Assembly: GCF_902158555.1 (NCBI RefSeq)
Contig: NZ_CABGGS010000012.1
Coordinates: 358,880-422,879, forward strand
Direction: 5' to 3'
DNA length: 64,000 nucleotides
From: Klebsiella spallanzanii
Lineage (GTDB): Bacteria > Pseudomonadota > Gammaproteobacteria > Enterobacterales > Enterobacteriaceae
The notes under the pieces are model-generated. The model had not been told where the DNA came from. It saw only the letters and a list, made by a program, of their open reading frames with translations, and ran no database searches. Each line of letters begins with the position of its first letter. Within the stretch, counting starts at the first letter, position 1. Positions 18,406-28,289 of the stretch are shown here, piece by piece. The position numbers were made by a program, and so were the translations under genes.

Positions 18406-18503
18406 ATTCCCGGAGGCGGCGCTTGATGCGCCTTGTCCGGGCTACCGGCCCATGCAAAATGCGCGATCCGGTAGCCCCGGTCAGCGCAGCGCCACCGGGG
18501 AAT
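18406..18503. repeat. Paired REP-like repeat between selB and GH127 gene
   Basis: Two oppositely oriented palindromes (CCCGGAGGCGGCGCTTGATG...GTCCGGGCTACC and GGTAGCCCCGGTCAGCGCAG...CCGGGG) fill the gap between the convergent selB and GH127 genes, where they probably act as a shared 3' end. Confidence 0.75.
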
Positions 18504-18511
18504 CTTCACAC

Positions 18512-20473
18512 TTAAGCTTCTGCTTCCTTCACCCAGATACGCATCTCGCCTTCGCCGCGGTTGGCCCAGCTAAACCACGGGATAAAGGTCAGCGTTTGCG
18601 ACTGACGGGTGGACGGGGCGCGGTCGTAATTCCACAGCGCCTGGCTTTCGGCATCCTCCGCCGCTTGCTTATAGCCTGGCGCCTGGAGAAGCGTCTTGTG
18701 CGCAAAAATCCCTTTGCCTTCAAACGCGCTGAACTGCGCATCGCGCGGCAGCTGTAGGTTATGCAACTGCTCGCCGTTATCTGCCTGTTCCAGGCAATAA
18801 ACCAGCGGGCCGCGCTGGACGGCGACCTGACCCGCCTGATGACGCACCAGCGGGTTGCCGTAAATACGGCGTACCGGCATCGGCAGGGTTAACAGCAGCG
18901 TGTCGCCCTCCTGCCAGCGATGGCTAATATGCAGATATCCTCTGCGCACGTTCTGGGTTACCGGCACGCCGTTGAGCGTTGCCTGTGGATTATCGCACCA
19001 GTCCGGCAGGCGCAGCGCCAGGGTATGGTTGATCGGAGTGGATGAATCGATGGCGATTTTCACCTGCTCCTGCCATGGATAGTTTCCGCTGATGCGCAGG
19101 CGCAGCGTTTCATCGCCTACCGGGATCTCGGCGCTGTTGCCGACATACAGGTTGATGTACAGCGCGTCGTCATGCGGCGTGTAGATGTAGTGACCCAACG
19201 AGGTCAGCACGCGGGCGATGTTTGGCGGACAGCAGGCGCAGCCGAACCAGCGCTGACGCACGGGCTTCACGTGGTCGTAAATATGGTTGAATTTTAATGA
19301 TTTCGGATGCACTTCCAGCGGATTGACGTAGAAGAAGTGCTTGCCATCCAGCGCCATTCCGCCCAGCACGGTGTTATACAGCGCACGCTCCATCACGTCG
19401 GCGTACTGGCTGTCGGCCTCCATCTCCAGCATCCGGCGGGCAAACATCATCAGACCGATGGAAGCGCAGCTTTCGGCATACACCGTGTCGTTTGGCAGAT
19501 CGTAGTCGCTGCTGAAGGCCTCGCCGCTGCTTTGTGAACCGATGCCGCCGGTAATATACAGCTGGCGCTGGGCCATATTTTTCCACAGGCGCAGGCAGTC
19601 CTGGCGCTTGCCTTCATCCTGGCTCAAGCGAGCAAGATGGGCGACGCCGGTCATCAGGTAGACAAAGCGCACCGCGTGGCCGATGGCGACCGGCTGCTCG
19701 GAAATCGGCTGATGCGCCTGGCTGTAGGGTTTGTCTTTAACCATCCACGCCGGGCCGTAGGTGTTCCAGTAGGAGGTTTGGCCGCGTTTTTCATATTCAA
19801 TATCGTAAAAATGCGGCTGGGTTCCGCGCTCCTCGACGAAGTAATTCACCAGCGACATGTAGCGCGGCTCCTGCGTCACGTCGTACAGGCGCATTAACGC
19901 CAGCTCGATTTCCGGGTGGCCAGGGTAGCCGTGCAGCTGCTTCTCTCCGGGGCCAAATACGCTATCGATATGGTCAGCCAGGCGGCAGACCACCTCCAGC
20001 AGGCGGCGCTTGCCGGTGGCCTGGAAGAAGGCGACCCCCGCTTCAATCATGTGCCCGGCGCAGTAGAGTTCGTGGCATTCTGCGAGGTTGGTCCAGCGTT
20101 CCTCTGGTGCTTTAACCGTGAAGTAAGTATTCAGGTAGCCGTCTTCGCACTGGGCGGCAGCCACCAGTTCAATGACCTCATCGGCGGTCTTTTCCAGCTC
20201 GGCGTCCGGCTTCTGGCACAGCGACCAGGCTACGGCTTCCAGCCATTTCGCCACGTCGCTGTCCTGAAAGACCATGCCGTAGAATTCCCCCTCCTGGAGT
20301 CCGGCGGCGATGCGGAAGTTCTCTATCGCATGGCTTGGATCCGCCTCGTCGATGCGGTCGTTAAGCGCATCCCACTGATAGGGGATCACCACATCGCGCA
20401 CCAGCTGCTGGTATTGACCGAGGAATGGATCGTTAATTTTCAGTTTGTGCAGATTGACTTCCATAACAGACAT
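18512..20473 (-). CDS. Glycoside hydrolase family 127 (beta-L-arabinofuranosidase type)
   Basis: This 653-residue protein carries the GH127 signatures: an (alpha/alpha)6 barrel with YAESCASIG (Glu-x-Cys) and FGCACCPPN. In the characterised bifidobacterial enzyme this Glu and these cysteines bind zinc and supply the catalytic cysteine. Such enzymes release L-arabinofuranose from beta-linked arabinosides. No signal peptide is seen, so it should act on imported oligosaccharides. An upstream in-frame ATG at 20521 is unlikely; ATG 20473 follows AAGGAG and gives the usual N-terminus. It lies 10 bases after the symporter gene, in one operon. Confidence 0.9.
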   Translation of the reverse strand: MSVMEVNLHKLKINDPFLGQYQQLVRDVVIPYQWDALNDRIDEADPSHAIENFRIAAGLQEGEFYGMVFQDSDVAKWLEAVAWSLCQKPDAELEKTADEVIELVAAAQCEDGYLNTYFTVKAPEERWTNLAECHELYCAGHMIEAGVAFFQATGKRRLLEVVCRLADHIDSVFGPGEKQLHGYPGHPEIELALMRLYDVTQEPRYMSLVNYFVEERGTQPHFYDIEYEKRGQTSYWNTYGPAWMVKDKPYSQAHQPISEQPVAIGHAVRFVYLMTGVAHLARLSQDEGKRQDCLRLWKNMAQRQLYITGGIGSQSSGEAFSSDYDLPNDTVYAESCASIGLMMFARRMLEMEADSQYADVMERALYNTVLGGMALDGKHFFYVNPLEVHPKSLKFNHIYDHVKPVRQRWFGCACCPPNIARVLTSLGHYIYTPHDDALYINLYVGNSAEIPVGDETLRLRISGNYPWQEQVKIAIDSSTPINHTLALRLPDWCDNPQATLNGVPVTQNVRRGYLHISHRWQEGDTLLLTLPMPVRRIYGNPLVRHQAGQVAVQRGPLVYCLEQADNGEQLHNLQLPRDAQFSAFEGKGIFAHKTLLQAPGYKQAAEDAESQALWNYDRAPSTRQSQTLTFIPWFSWANRGEGEMRIWVKEAEA

Positions 20474-20483
20474 GACGGACTCC

Positions 20484-21884
20484 TTAGGACTGAACGTGAC
20501 GCGTGCGCAGGTCGCTGGCAATGCGCGCCATCATCGGATTATTGAGCTTGCAGGCGCGAATCGAGAAGGCCAGCAGCAGATGGAACAGGGCGGGCAGCAG
20601 GGTTTCCATGGAGGCGATCCCGGCCAGCGATGACGCCGTCTGGTTTTCCGCGCCCGGCTGGTAGGCCACGTAGATAAAGACGAGGCTAATAATGCCGGCG
20701 CTGGAGGCCCATGCCAGCTTGATAAAGAACAGGTTAAAGGCGAAGTTCATGCCGGAAGAGCGTACGCCGGTTTTCCATTCGCCGTAATCGTCGGAGAAAG
20801 CCATCAGCGAGAAGTGCAGCGGCAGGGTGAAGCCGAGAATAATGCCGTTGCTGAGGATTACCACCAGCCACAGGGTCTGGTATGCCGGACCGGTGGGTAA
20901 AAACCACATGGCGAAGGCGATCACCGCTAATACCAGGTTGGTGTAGTAATAGAGTTTGACGGTATCGAAACGGCGCGACAGCAGGTTGATGATGACGGAG
21001 CCGCCAATCGATGCGAAGGTCACCATGGTGAAGAACAGTGAGGTATAGCCGGTAGAGCCGCCCAGCACGTAGGTGATGAAGTACATGTAGCCGCCACCGC
21101 GGATGTTAAAGACGTTGATCAGCAGGAACGACATCACCAGCATTAGCAACAGCTGGTCGTTTTTGCGCAGCCCGGCGATATGCTCGCGCAGGGTGAATTT
21201 CCCCATGACATCCAGCGAGACGCGTTCGCGAACCCAGAAGAAGCAGCACAGAAACATCACCACCGCGATGGCGCAGAGTACGCCGACGCCATACTGATAG
21301 CCCTGGGCGGTGTTGCCCTGGCCGAGCGCTTTTACCAGCCACGGTAGCCCAACCGAGACCAGAAATCCCGCTACGCCGCACAGGACGAAACGCCATGCCT
21401 GGCAGGAGATAACCTCGGTATGCCGCGTGGTCATGGTGTTGATCAGCGCGCAGTAGGGGACGTTAATCGCGGTGTAGCTCACCGACAGCAACAGATAGGT
21501 GCCGAACGCCCAGGCGATTTTTACCCCCATGCTGGCGTCGGGTACGGTAAAAGTCAGCACGCCAATCACGCCGATTGGCACGGCAATCCACAGCTGCCAG
21601 GGACGAAAGCGCCCCCAGCGGCTTTGGGTACGGTCGGCCAGTACGCCCATGATCGGGTCGGAAATGGCGTCGAAAACGCGCAGAGCCAGGAACATGGTCC
21701 CAACCAGCGCGGGCGTCAGACCGAAGACGTCGGTATAGAAAAAAGTCAAAAAGTTCATGATCAGGCAGGTAATGACCGTCCCGCCCGCATCGCCCAGTCC
21801 GTAGCCTATTTTTTCCCGGAGGGATAATTTGTCGTCCTGGGCACGCTGTGCCAAATCGCTTGTGGTAATCGGAGCCGAAGTCAT
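20484..21884 (-). CDS. GPH-family sugar:cation symporter (MFS)
   Basis: This 466-residue transporter has twelve predicted membrane segments and the glycoside-pentoside-hexuronide signatures GYGLGDAGG near the N-terminus and [20 protein letters not shown] after helix 2, like MelB, XylP and YicJ. It should cotransport a glycoside with H+ or Na+. ATG 21884 follows GGGAG; the upstream extension to 21923 has no support. It precedes the GH127 gene by 10 bases and is divergent from the AraC-type gene at 22139. The likely cargo is an arabinose-containing oligosaccharide, inferred from the hydrolase. Confidence 0.9.
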   Translation of the reverse strand: MTSAPITTSDLAQRAQDDKLSLREKIGYGLGDAGGTVITCLIMNFLTFFYTDVFGLTPALVGTMFLALRVFDAISDPIMGVLADRTQSRWGRFRPWQLWIAVPIGVIGVLTFTVPDASMGVKIAWAFGTYLLLSVSYTAINVPYCALINTMTTRHTEVISCQAWRFVLCGVAGFLVSVGLPWLVKALGQGNTAQGYQYGVGVLCAIAVVMFLCCFFWVRERVSLDVMGKFTLREHIAGLRKNDQLLLMLVMSFLLINVFNIRGGGYMYFITYVLGGSTGYTSLFFTMVTFASIGGSVIINLLSRRFDTVKLYYYTNLVLAVIAFAMWFLPTGPAYQTLWLVVILSNGIILGFTLPLHFSLMAFSDDYGEWKTGVRSSGMNFAFNLFFIKLAWASSAGIISLVFIYVAYQPGAENQTASSLAGIASMETLLPALFHLLLAFSIRACKLNNPMMARIASDLRTRHVQS

Positions 21885-22138
21885 AAATAACTCCCGGAGA
21901 TGATGTGCGGAAAAATATCCCACTGAGTCATGGGCTTTTATTGTGTAATTTGCAAAGTACGTTATTTATTCTGCACTAAATATTGCGGGCAACAAGGGAA
22001 GGGAAAAGTATAAAAAGGTGACGATTCCGACTTGATGGTAAAAGTGTGATTTCGATCCGGCAGAACGCTATTTTATCGTGAATAATCAATAACAATGAGA
22101 GGTCATTTATGATGCTAAAAGCGGAAAATTGAATATCT

Positions 22139-22942
22139 ATGCTTGAATTATCCATGTCTCTTCCGATTAAGGTGCAGAATGGCGGGTTGTTTATTTCCCG
22201 CGGTATTGGTAGCCATCCGGCGCGCCAGCTTCACTCATGGGAAATAATATTTGTGGAAAAAGGGACATTAACGATTCGTGAAAACAACGAGGTTTTTAGC
22301 GTCAATGCCGGGGAAAGTTTGCTGCTCTGGCCGCAGCGTTTACACGTTGGCATTGGACAATTTCCGCCAGATTTAAAATTCTATTGGCTGCATTTTGAAG
22401 TGACCTCTGGTGAAGGCGAACCGCTGCTCTCTATTCCTCAGCACACGCGAGTCAGCGAGCCACAGTATATTATTTCGCTGTTCCGGCAATTCTTACGCGA
22501 GCAGGAAAATATTCATCGCAGCGTGGCGCTGGAATTGATCCTGTTGCTGATTTTGCAGCAAATCTCGGCGGCGGCAAGCGAGCAGCCCGCCGATAGTCCC
22601 GGCAACGCGCTGGCGTGGAAAGCGCAGCAAATCATTCATACTCAGTTTCATTTGCCGATTTCCGCCTCAACGCTGGCGCAGGAACTGCACTGCAACGCCG
22701 ATTATCTGGGGCGCGTTTATCGCCATGCGTTTCGACTGACGTTGACCGAAGCGCTGCATCGCCAGCGGGTAAGGGCGGCGGAAAAGCTGCTTATCAGCGA
22801 TTCGTTATCGCTCACCGAGGTGGCGATGAAATGCGGATTTAACGATGTCGGCTATTTTCGCAAAATTTTCCGCAAGCACACCAGCCTGACGCCAGCGGCG
22901 TGGAAGCGCCGTTATTGCAAGGAGCATATTAATTCGGCGTAG
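22139..22942 (+). CDS. AraC/XylS-family regulator of the symporter-GH127 operon
   Basis: This 267-residue regulator has an N-terminal cupin-like sensing domain (about 20-95; HSWEIIFVEKGTLTI) and a C-terminal double helix-turn-helix (about 165-262; LAQELHCNADYLGRVYRHAF and the signature FNDVGYFRKIFRKHTSLTPAAWK). It is divergent from the symporter-GH127 operon across 254 bases, the usual layout for a local activator. ATG 22139 has a weak ribosome site and ATG 22154 is an alternative. The shared gap contains a CRP half-site, TGTGATTTCGATCCGG, near 22045, suggesting catabolite control. Confidence 0.9.
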   Translation: MLELSMSLPIKVQNGGLFISRGIGSHPARQLHSWEIIFVEKGTLTIRENNEVFSVNAGESLLLWPQRLHVGIGQFPPDLKFYWLHFEVTSGEGEPLLSIPQHTRVSEPQYIISLFRQFLREQENIHRSVALELILLLILQQISAAASEQPADSPGNALAWKAQQIIHTQFHLPISASTLAQELHCNADYLGRVYRHAFRLTLTEALHRQRVRAAEKLLISDSLSLTEVAMKCGFNDVGYFRKIFRKHTSLTPAAWKRRYCKEHINSA

Positions 22943-22967
22943 GGTTTAGCGGTTGTGCATGTATTTT

Positions 22968-23097
22968 TGCCGGGCGGCGGCTGGCGCCTTGCCCGGCCTA
23001 CAAAACCCGCACATTTTCGTAGCCCGGACAGATGCGCAGCATCGCCTCCGGGAAATTCAGCAACGCTGCGCTCTGCACCCGGGCCTGCCCGGGCTAC
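22968..23097. repeat. Three-unit REP-like cluster
   Basis: Three palindromic units (22969-23001, 23019-23054, 23065-23097) with GCCGGGCGGCGG...CCGGCCTAC, GTAGCCCGGAC...GCCTCCGGGAA and CACCCGGGC...GCCCGGGCTAC arms fill the space between the convergent AraC gene and sgbE. Confidence 0.75.
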
Positions 23098-23136
23098 AGG
23101 TGTATCACCGTCTGCGGGCCGGGAGCCCTGTGGACA

Positions 23137-23835
23137 TTAGCGTTGTCCGTAATAGGCATTCGCGCCATGTTTACGCAGATAGTGTTTATCGAGCAGTTCA
23201 GGCTGCATATCCGGCAACTGCGGGGCCAGCTGGCGCGAGAACAGCCCCATATAGGCGCACTCCTCAAGCACCACGGCGTTGTGGACGGCATCGGCGGCAT
23301 TTTTACCCCAGGCAAACGGGCCGTGCGAATGAACCAATACCGCCGGGATTTGCGCCGGATCCAGACCGCGCTCTTCAAAGGTTTTAATAATCACCTCGCC
23401 GGTCTGATACTCATATTCACCGTTAATTTCCTCAACGGTCATCAGCCGGGTACAGGGGATCGCGCCATAGAAATAGTCGGCGTGGGTGGTGCCCCAGGCA
23501 GGAAGATCGAGCCCGGCCTGCGACCAGATCGTCGCATGGCGGGAATGGGTATGCACGATCCCGCCGATCTGTGGATAGCGGCGATAGAGCGCCAGATGGG
23601 TCGCGGTATCGGAAGATGGTTTCTTGTTGCCTTCAACGACCTTACCGCTGGCGATCTCTACCACTACGATATCGTCGGCGGTCATCACCTCATATTCAAC
23701 GCCGGAAGGCTTGATGACCATCAGTTTGCGCGTCTCATCGACCGCGCTGACGTTGCCCCAGGTAAAGGTGACCAGCCCGTGCGCCGGAAGCGCCAGGTTT
23801 GCCGCCAGCACCTCGGCTTTCAGTTGCTCTAACAT
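23137..23835 (-). CDS. sgbE: L-ribulose-5-phosphate 4-epimerase (YiaS/SgbE)
   Basis: This class II aldolase-fold enzyme converts L-ribulose-5-phosphate to D-xylulose-5-phosphate, the last step of the ascorbate/gulonate route into the pentose phosphate pathway. The 232 residues contain the metal-binding histidines in VHTHSRHA and HSHGPFAWG, plus the phosphate loop TWGNVSA. It is most like SgbE (E. coli 231 residues) and is related to AraD and UlaF. Its start overlaps the sgbU stop by 7 bases. It is the last gene of the yia operon. Confidence 0.96.
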   Translation of the reverse strand: MLEQLKAEVLAANLALPAHGLVTFTWGNVSAVDETRKLMVIKPSGVEYEVMTADDIVVVEIASGKVVEGNKKPSSDTATHLALYRRYPQIGGIVHTHSRHATIWSQAGLDLPAWGTTHADYFYGAIPCTRLMTVEEINGEYEYQTGEVIIKTFEERGLDPAQIPAVLVHSHGPFAWGKNAADAVHNAVVLEECAYMGLFSRQLAPQLPDMQPELLDKHYLRKHGANAYYGQR

Positions 23836-24689
23836 GTGAAACCTCCTTCCTGCATCCGTGATTCAATCCAGCGGCGGGCCTGGATAATTTCCAGCACCGG
23901 CTCGCTGGCTTTCTCTGTCCACATCTCAATCAGAAATGAACCGCGATAATTCAGCTCATGCAGCGTTTTGAAGATGCCGACAAAATCAACGCATCCTTCG
24001 CCAAACGGCACGTCGCGGAACTGGCCGGGGCTGTCACCGGTCACCGGCAGCGTGTCTTTCAGGTGGATCGCGGCGATACGGTCGATACCCAGCTTCAGTT
24101 CGGCGGTCACGTCGTTCCCCCAGGCGCTGAGGTTGCCGACGTCTGGATAAACGGTGAACCACGGTGACGAAAGCATCTCGTCCCACTTTTTCCACTTGCT
24201 GATGGAGTTCATAAACGCGGTATCCATGATCTCCACCGCCAGCATCACCTGCGCCGCTGCGGCCTGTTCCACCGCCCACGCCAGCCCTTCGGCGAAACGT
24301 TGCTGGGTGCCTTCGTCGTGTTCTTCGTAATAGACGTCGTAACCTGCTAGCTGAATGGTGCGGATACCGAGATCGCGCGCCAGGCGAATGGCTTTGGTCA
24401 TGATTTCACGCGCCCGCTCGCGAACCGCTTCATCGCGGCTGCCGAAAGGGAAGCGACGATGGGCGGAGAGGCACATCGACGGGATGGCGACGCCGCTTTC
24501 CAGCATCGCGCTCACCAGCGATGCGCGCTGAGCCGAGGTCCATTCGAGGCGCGAAAGGCGTTCATCCGTTTCATCCACCGACATCTCAACAAAATCAAAA
24601 CCGCAGCTTTTTGCCAGCACCAACCGCTCTGGCCAACTGAGATCTCTCGCCAGTGCTTTCTCGTAAATACCTAATGGATGATTACGCAT
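23829..24689 (-). CDS. sgbU: L-xylulose-5-phosphate 3-epimerase (YiaR/SgbU)
   Basis: This 286-residue TIM-barrel enzyme of the xylose-isomerase-like family converts L-xylulose-5-phosphate to L-ribulose-5-phosphate. Conserved metal-site acids lie in [10 protein letters not shown] and IHLKDT, with FGEGCVDF near the C-terminus, closely matching E. coli SgbU. The open frame reaches 24854, but ATG 24689 gives the family N-terminus [14 protein letters not shown] and overlaps the sgbH stop by 8 bases, indicating translational coupling. Confidence 0.96.
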   Translation of the reverse strand: MRNHPLGIYEKALARDLSWPERLVLAKSCGFDFVEMSVDETDERLSRLEWTSAQRASLVSAMLESGVAIPSMCLSAHRRFPFGSRDEAVRERAREIMTKAIRLARDLGIRTIQLAGYDVYYEEHDEGTQQRFAEGLAWAVEQAAAAQVMLAVEIMDTAFMNSISKWKKWDEMLSSPWFTVYPDVGNLSAWGNDVTAELKLGIDRIAAIHLKDTLPVTGDSPGQFRDVPFGEGCVDFVGIFKTLHELNYRGSFLIEMWTEKASEPVLEIIQARRWIESRMQEGGFTC

Positions 24690-25344
24690 GATTTTCTCCC
24701 CAGATGGCGTCAATTTGGGCGTGGAATTCGGCGGCGACCTGCGCCGGATGGGTGGCACCTGACAGCGCACGTCCGGCGATAAATGCCTTAACGTTAATGT
24801 CGCGGAACAGCGGCAGGTCCGCTGGGGTAATGCCGCCGGTAATCGATAGTTCAAGGCCGATGTCGGACAACGCTTTCATACGCGTCAGGTCCGCTTCGCC
24901 CCACTGCTGCCCGCTGGCCTGCGCATCGCGTCCGCGGTGGTAAATCGCCTGGCGAACCCCGACGCGATACCAGTCTCGGGCGTCGTCCAGCGTCCAGTTG
25001 CCGAACAGTTCCATTTGAATTTCACCGCCGCAGGACTGGGCAACGGCGTGGCCTTTCTCGACAGTGGCGAGCGGCGCGGCGCAGATGATAGTCATCCAGT
25101 TAGCGCCAGCGCTAAAAGCCTGCTGCGCTAGGGTTTCACCGGCATCGGCCACTTTCCAGTCGGCGACGATGATTTTTTCCGGGCACTGCGCTCGCAGGGC
25201 TTTCACCGCGCTAAGGCCTTCGGTTAAACAAAGGATGGTTCCGGCCTCAACGATATCGATATGATCCTGTAGCAGGGCGACATCGCGCTGGGCTGCTTCC
25301 AGACTGGTGTGGTCGAGCGCCAGTTGCAGTAATGGTCGGCTCAT
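24682..25344 (-). CDS. sgbH: 3-keto-L-gulonate-6-phosphate decarboxylase (YiaQ/SgbH)
   Basis: This 220-residue enzyme of the orotidine-5'-phosphate decarboxylase suprafamily decarboxylates 3-keto-L-gulonate-6-phosphate to L-xylulose-5-phosphate with Mg2+. The active-site signature DWKVADAGE (Asp-x-Lys-x-x-Asp) is present, as is the phosphate site SITGGI and the [10 protein letters not shown] segment. Length equals E. coli SgbH. It overlaps lyxK by 4 bases (25341-25344). Confidence 0.97.
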   Translation of the reverse strand: MSRPLLQLALDHTSLEAAQRDVALLQDHIDIVEAGTILCLTEGLSAVKALRAQCPEKIIVADWKVADAGETLAQQAFSAGANWMTIICAAPLATVEKGHAVAQSCGGEIQMELFGNWTLDDARDWYRVGVRQAIYHRGRDAQASGQQWGEADLTRMKALSDIGLELSITGGITPADLPLFRDINVKAFIAGRALSGATHPAQVAAEFHAQIDAIWGENHA

Positions 25345-26852
25345 AATGCGTGCTCCTTAATACGGGCGTGATAGCCCTGTAGTGCGGTAATCAAATCCTG
25401 GTATTGGCGGTATTTACGCTGATAGAGGGCGTGCGCGGCCATGTCCGGCAGCAGCGTGCGCACCGGGTGCTGCAGGTCGCGTTGGGCCTCGCGGAAATTG
25501 CGATATACGCCGGTGCCGACGCGGGCAGCCAGCGCCGCGCCGAAGCAGCCGGTCTCCTCAACCTGCGGCAGCTCGATGCGCAGGCCGCTGACGTCCGCCA
25601 GCATCTGCATCCAGACGTCGGAGTGGGCAGGTCCGCCGGTAACGCGCAGGGCGCAAACCTCGGTAAAGCGTTCACGCATGCGGTTGAGGTGGGTCATATG
25701 GCTGAAGACCACGCCTTCATAAACCGCCTGCAGCAGGTGCGCGCGAGTGTGCAGCGCCTGCATGCCGTAAAAACCGCAGGTCATCTCCAGCCCGGCGTTG
25801 CTGCCGTACAAAAACGGCAGAAAAAAGAGCTCACTGCTCGCTTTTGGCAGGCTGGCAACGGCCTGATTAATTTCATCGAAAGAGATCTCCCCCCACTGGG
25901 CGGTGAACCATTCAAGGTTGCCGGAAGAGGTCGGGCTGGCTTCGTGAACGATATACTGCCCGTCATTGACGTAGCGGCCATAGACGTAAGGATGGGCCTC
26001 ATGGTCGCGCAGACCGTGAGCGATGCCGCTGGTGACGGCCCAGGTCCCCATCACCGCATTGAGGGTCGATTCATCCTCAATACCGGCGCAAAGGGCGGTG
26101 GAAACCACATCAAACAGGCCGCCGACGACGGGGGTACCCGCCGCCAGACCGGTTATGGCGGCCGCCTGAGCGGTGATTTCCCCGCATATTTCTGCTGAGC
26201 CGACGATGGGTGGCAGCGCGTCGTTGATTTCGCTGATGCCCAGCCACTCGGTCAGACGCGGGTCGTACTGGCCCGTCGCCATGTTGTAGAGATTGGACTC
26301 GGAGATATTGCTCTCTTCGCAGCCCTTCACGCCGGTTAAGCACCAGCGCAGATAGTCATGCCCCATCATCACGCAGCCAATCTGTGCATAGCGCTGAGGG
26401 TCATTATCTTTCACCCAGCGCAGCAAAGAAGCAGGATGCCCGGTCCATAAGGTTTGACGGGTAATGGGATAGAGTTGTTCGGGAATGCTGTTACGCTGCC
26501 AGCGCTCGACGATTTTCAGCGCCCGACGGTCGGAGGAGAGTATCGCGTTGCCCAGCGGCCGATCTTGCTTATCAAGCAAAAATAGACCTTTACCCTGCGC
26601 AGAAATGCCGACGCCTTTGATTTGTTTGCCTGATACGCCGGTGCGTTGCAATAGTCCGGCAATGGTCGCGGCGCAGTGCTGCCAAAGCTTAAGCATGTCT
26701 CGTTCGGCATAACCCGGCAGTGGCGATTTCGTCTGCAATGATTGCCGATGAATTCCGTGCTCATGACCTTTGGCGTCATATAAACCGGCTTTCAAATAAG
26801 TACCGCCGCAGTCGATACCCAGCCAGAAGGTTTCATGTTTATTCATCTTCAT
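25341..26852 (-). CDS. lyxK: L-xylulose / 3-keto-L-gulonate kinase (YiaP/LyxK)
   Basis: This FGGY-family sugar kinase phosphorylates 3-keto-L-gulonate or L-xylulose. The 503 residues have an N-terminal ATPase lobe (WLGIDCGGTYLKAGLYD) and the C-terminal nucleotide site (VTGGPAHSDVWMQMLADV); it is near-identical to E. coli LyxK over long stretches. Two starts, 26852 and 26846, are both possible; neither has a strong ribosome site. It feeds SgbH, which follows with a 4-base overlap. A palindromic repeat separates it from the transporter yiaX2 upstream. Confidence 0.95.
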   Translation of the reverse strand: MKMNKHETFWLGIDCGGTYLKAGLYDAKGHEHGIHRQSLQTKSPLPGYAERDMLKLWQHCAATIAGLLQRTGVSGKQIKGVGISAQGKGLFLLDKQDRPLGNAILSSDRRALKIVERWQRNSIPEQLYPITRQTLWTGHPASLLRWVKDNDPQRYAQIGCVMMGHDYLRWCLTGVKGCEESNISESNLYNMATGQYDPRLTEWLGISEINDALPPIVGSAEICGEITAQAAAITGLAAGTPVVGGLFDVVSTALCAGIEDESTLNAVMGTWAVTSGIAHGLRDHEAHPYVYGRYVNDGQYIVHEASPTSSGNLEWFTAQWGEISFDEINQAVASLPKASSELFFLPFLYGSNAGLEMTCGFYGMQALHTRAHLLQAVYEGVVFSHMTHLNRMRERFTEVCALRVTGGPAHSDVWMQMLADVSGLRIELPQVEETGCFGAALAARVGTGVYRNFREAQRDLQHPVRTLLPDMAAHALYQRKYRQYQDLITALQGYHARIKEHAL

Positions 26853-26861
26853 TTCTCTGTT

Positions 26862-26925
26862 TACCGGATGGCGCCAGGCTTGCCTGATCGGCTTTGTCGG
26901 TCAGTTTGGCGAAGCGCCACCGGGT
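26862..26925. repeat. REP-like palindrome between yiaX2 and lyxK
   Basis: ACCGGATGGCGCCAGGCTTG... and ...GGCGAAGCGCCACCGGGTA are inverted arms resembling a REP pair. It lies inside the yia operon, between transporter and kinase genes, where it could affect message stability. Confidence 0.55.
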
Positions 26926-26931
26926 ATCGTT

Positions 26932-28251
26932 TTAGGCTGTACGTTTACGTGGATTCATGGTCTTTACCGGCGCGGCACCCGCATCGCATTTCGCTGGCAG
27001 CAGCAGTGCCATCAGCGCAGCCAGAGTGAGCGAGATAGCCAGGCAATAAACACCAGCATCTTTGCTGTACAGCGTGATTAACACGCCGACCGCATAAGGC
27101 CCGCAGAAGCCACCGAGGTTACCAAGCGCGTTGATCACCCCACGTGCGCCGCCTGCCATTTCGGCGCTGAACAGACGTGCCGGAATGGTCCAGAACACAC
27201 CCGCCGCCGATTGCAGGAAGAATCCGCAGCCGACCAGCGCGGCATAAGAGAGCCAGATTTGGTTTTTCAGCGCTACGGAGAGGAACATGCACAGGGCGAA
27301 GCCAGCCAGCGGCAGGCAAACAAACAGCTTGCGTTTACCGGTACGGTCAGAGAGAGAAGAGAACAGGAACATGCCAGCAATGGCACCGACGTATGGCAAA
27401 ATGGCGAGCATTCCAACTTGACCCATACTGCTGTGGGTTAACTCTTTGAGAATGGTTGGCAGCCATAGCGTGTAGCCGTAAATCCCGGTCTGATAGAAGA
27501 AGTTAAGAGCGATAAGTTGCCACATGGTTTTGTCGGAAAGGACCGCGCTGAGAGAGGCATTTTTGACTTCGGTTCCGGCAATAGCTTTTTGTTCCGCAGC
27601 CAGCGTTTCAACCAGATAACTCTTCTCAGCTTCAGAGATCCAGCGCGCTTCCTGCGGACGGTCATAGATGGTGTATGCCCATAGCACCAGAACAACCAGT
27701 GAGAGCAACCCTTCAATAATAAATAGCCAGCGCCAGTCGAGAACGGTGATGATCCAGCCCGACAGCGGGGCGGTGATAATCCCGGCAATCGGCACAAACA
27801 TAATCACTATTGCGTTGGCACGACCGCGCTCCGCGTCCGGGAACCAGTTACTGATCATCGTCAGCACTACTGGTAGCATGCCGCCTTCTGCCACGCCCAG
27901 TAAAAAGCGCAGGGCCAGCAGTTGATACTGGTTAGTGATTAACCCGGTCAGAACGGAGATAACCGCCCAGGCGACCAGCGACCAGCCGATAAATTTTTTG
28001 CCGCTACCGTGAACGGCGATTTTCCCTCCGGGAACCTGTAAAAACAGATAACCGATAAAGAAAATACCGCCCGCTAGTCCCGCCATCGTGGCGGAAATAC
28101 CTAAATCGGCATCCATTCCTCCTGGCATTGCAAAAGCAATGTTTACACGGTCCATATAAGAAATAATACATGTGATCAGTATCGGTGGAATAATTCTTAG
28201 CCAACGTTGGCGCGGTATATCTTGTTGTGTAGAGCTAGAAAGTGTATTCAT
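26932..28251 (-). CDS. yiaX2: YiaX2, MFS transporter of the ascorbate/diketogulonate operon
   Basis: This 439-residue anion:cation symporter (ACS/phthalate-permease type MFS) has twelve predicted membrane segments, the helix 1 motif SYMDRVNIAFA and the loop SDRTGKRK. In Klebsiella the yia operon carries yiaX2, instead of the TRAP transporter yiaMNO of E. coli, for uptake of L-ascorbate-related substrates. Position 38 bases after yiaX1 and before lyxK matches that order. The substrate here is inferred from the operon. Confidence 0.9.
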   Translation of the reverse strand: MNTLSSSTQQDIPRQRWLRIIPPILITCIISYMDRVNIAFAMPGGMDADLGISATMAGLAGGIFFIGYLFLQVPGGKIAVHGSGKKFIGWSLVAWAVISVLTGLITNQYQLLALRFLLGVAEGGMLPVVLTMISNWFPDAERGRANAIVIMFVPIAGIITAPLSGWIITVLDWRWLFIIEGLLSLVVLVLWAYTIYDRPQEARWISEAEKSYLVETLAAEQKAIAGTEVKNASLSAVLSDKTMWQLIALNFFYQTGIYGYTLWLPTILKELTHSSMGQVGMLAILPYVGAIAGMFLFSSLSDRTGKRKLFVCLPLAGFALCMFLSVALKNQIWLSYAALVGCGFFLQSAAGVFWTIPARLFSAEMAGGARGVINALGNLGGFCGPYAVGVLITLYSKDAGVYCLAISLTLAALMALLLPAKCDAGAAPVKTMNPRKRTA

Positions 28252-28289
28252 CTTTATATTCTCGAAGAGTTAAGATTCTACTTTTATTA

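Noticed and set aside
18406-18503. Considered a SECIS-type or other structured RNA after selB
   Set aside because: The same palindrome family recurs at several unrelated loci in the window, so it is a dispersed REP element.
22968-23097. Regularly spaced palindromes considered as a CRISPR array
   Set aside because: Units are REP-like inverted pairs with no constant direct repeat or unique spacers, and no cas genes are present.
23032-23832. 266-codon plus-strand frame opposite sgbE
   Set aside because: It starts in a REP cluster and runs antisense through sgbE; no domain is visible.
25404-26198. 264-codon plus-strand frame opposite lyxK
   Set aside because: It is an antisense shadow of a well-supported kinase gene.
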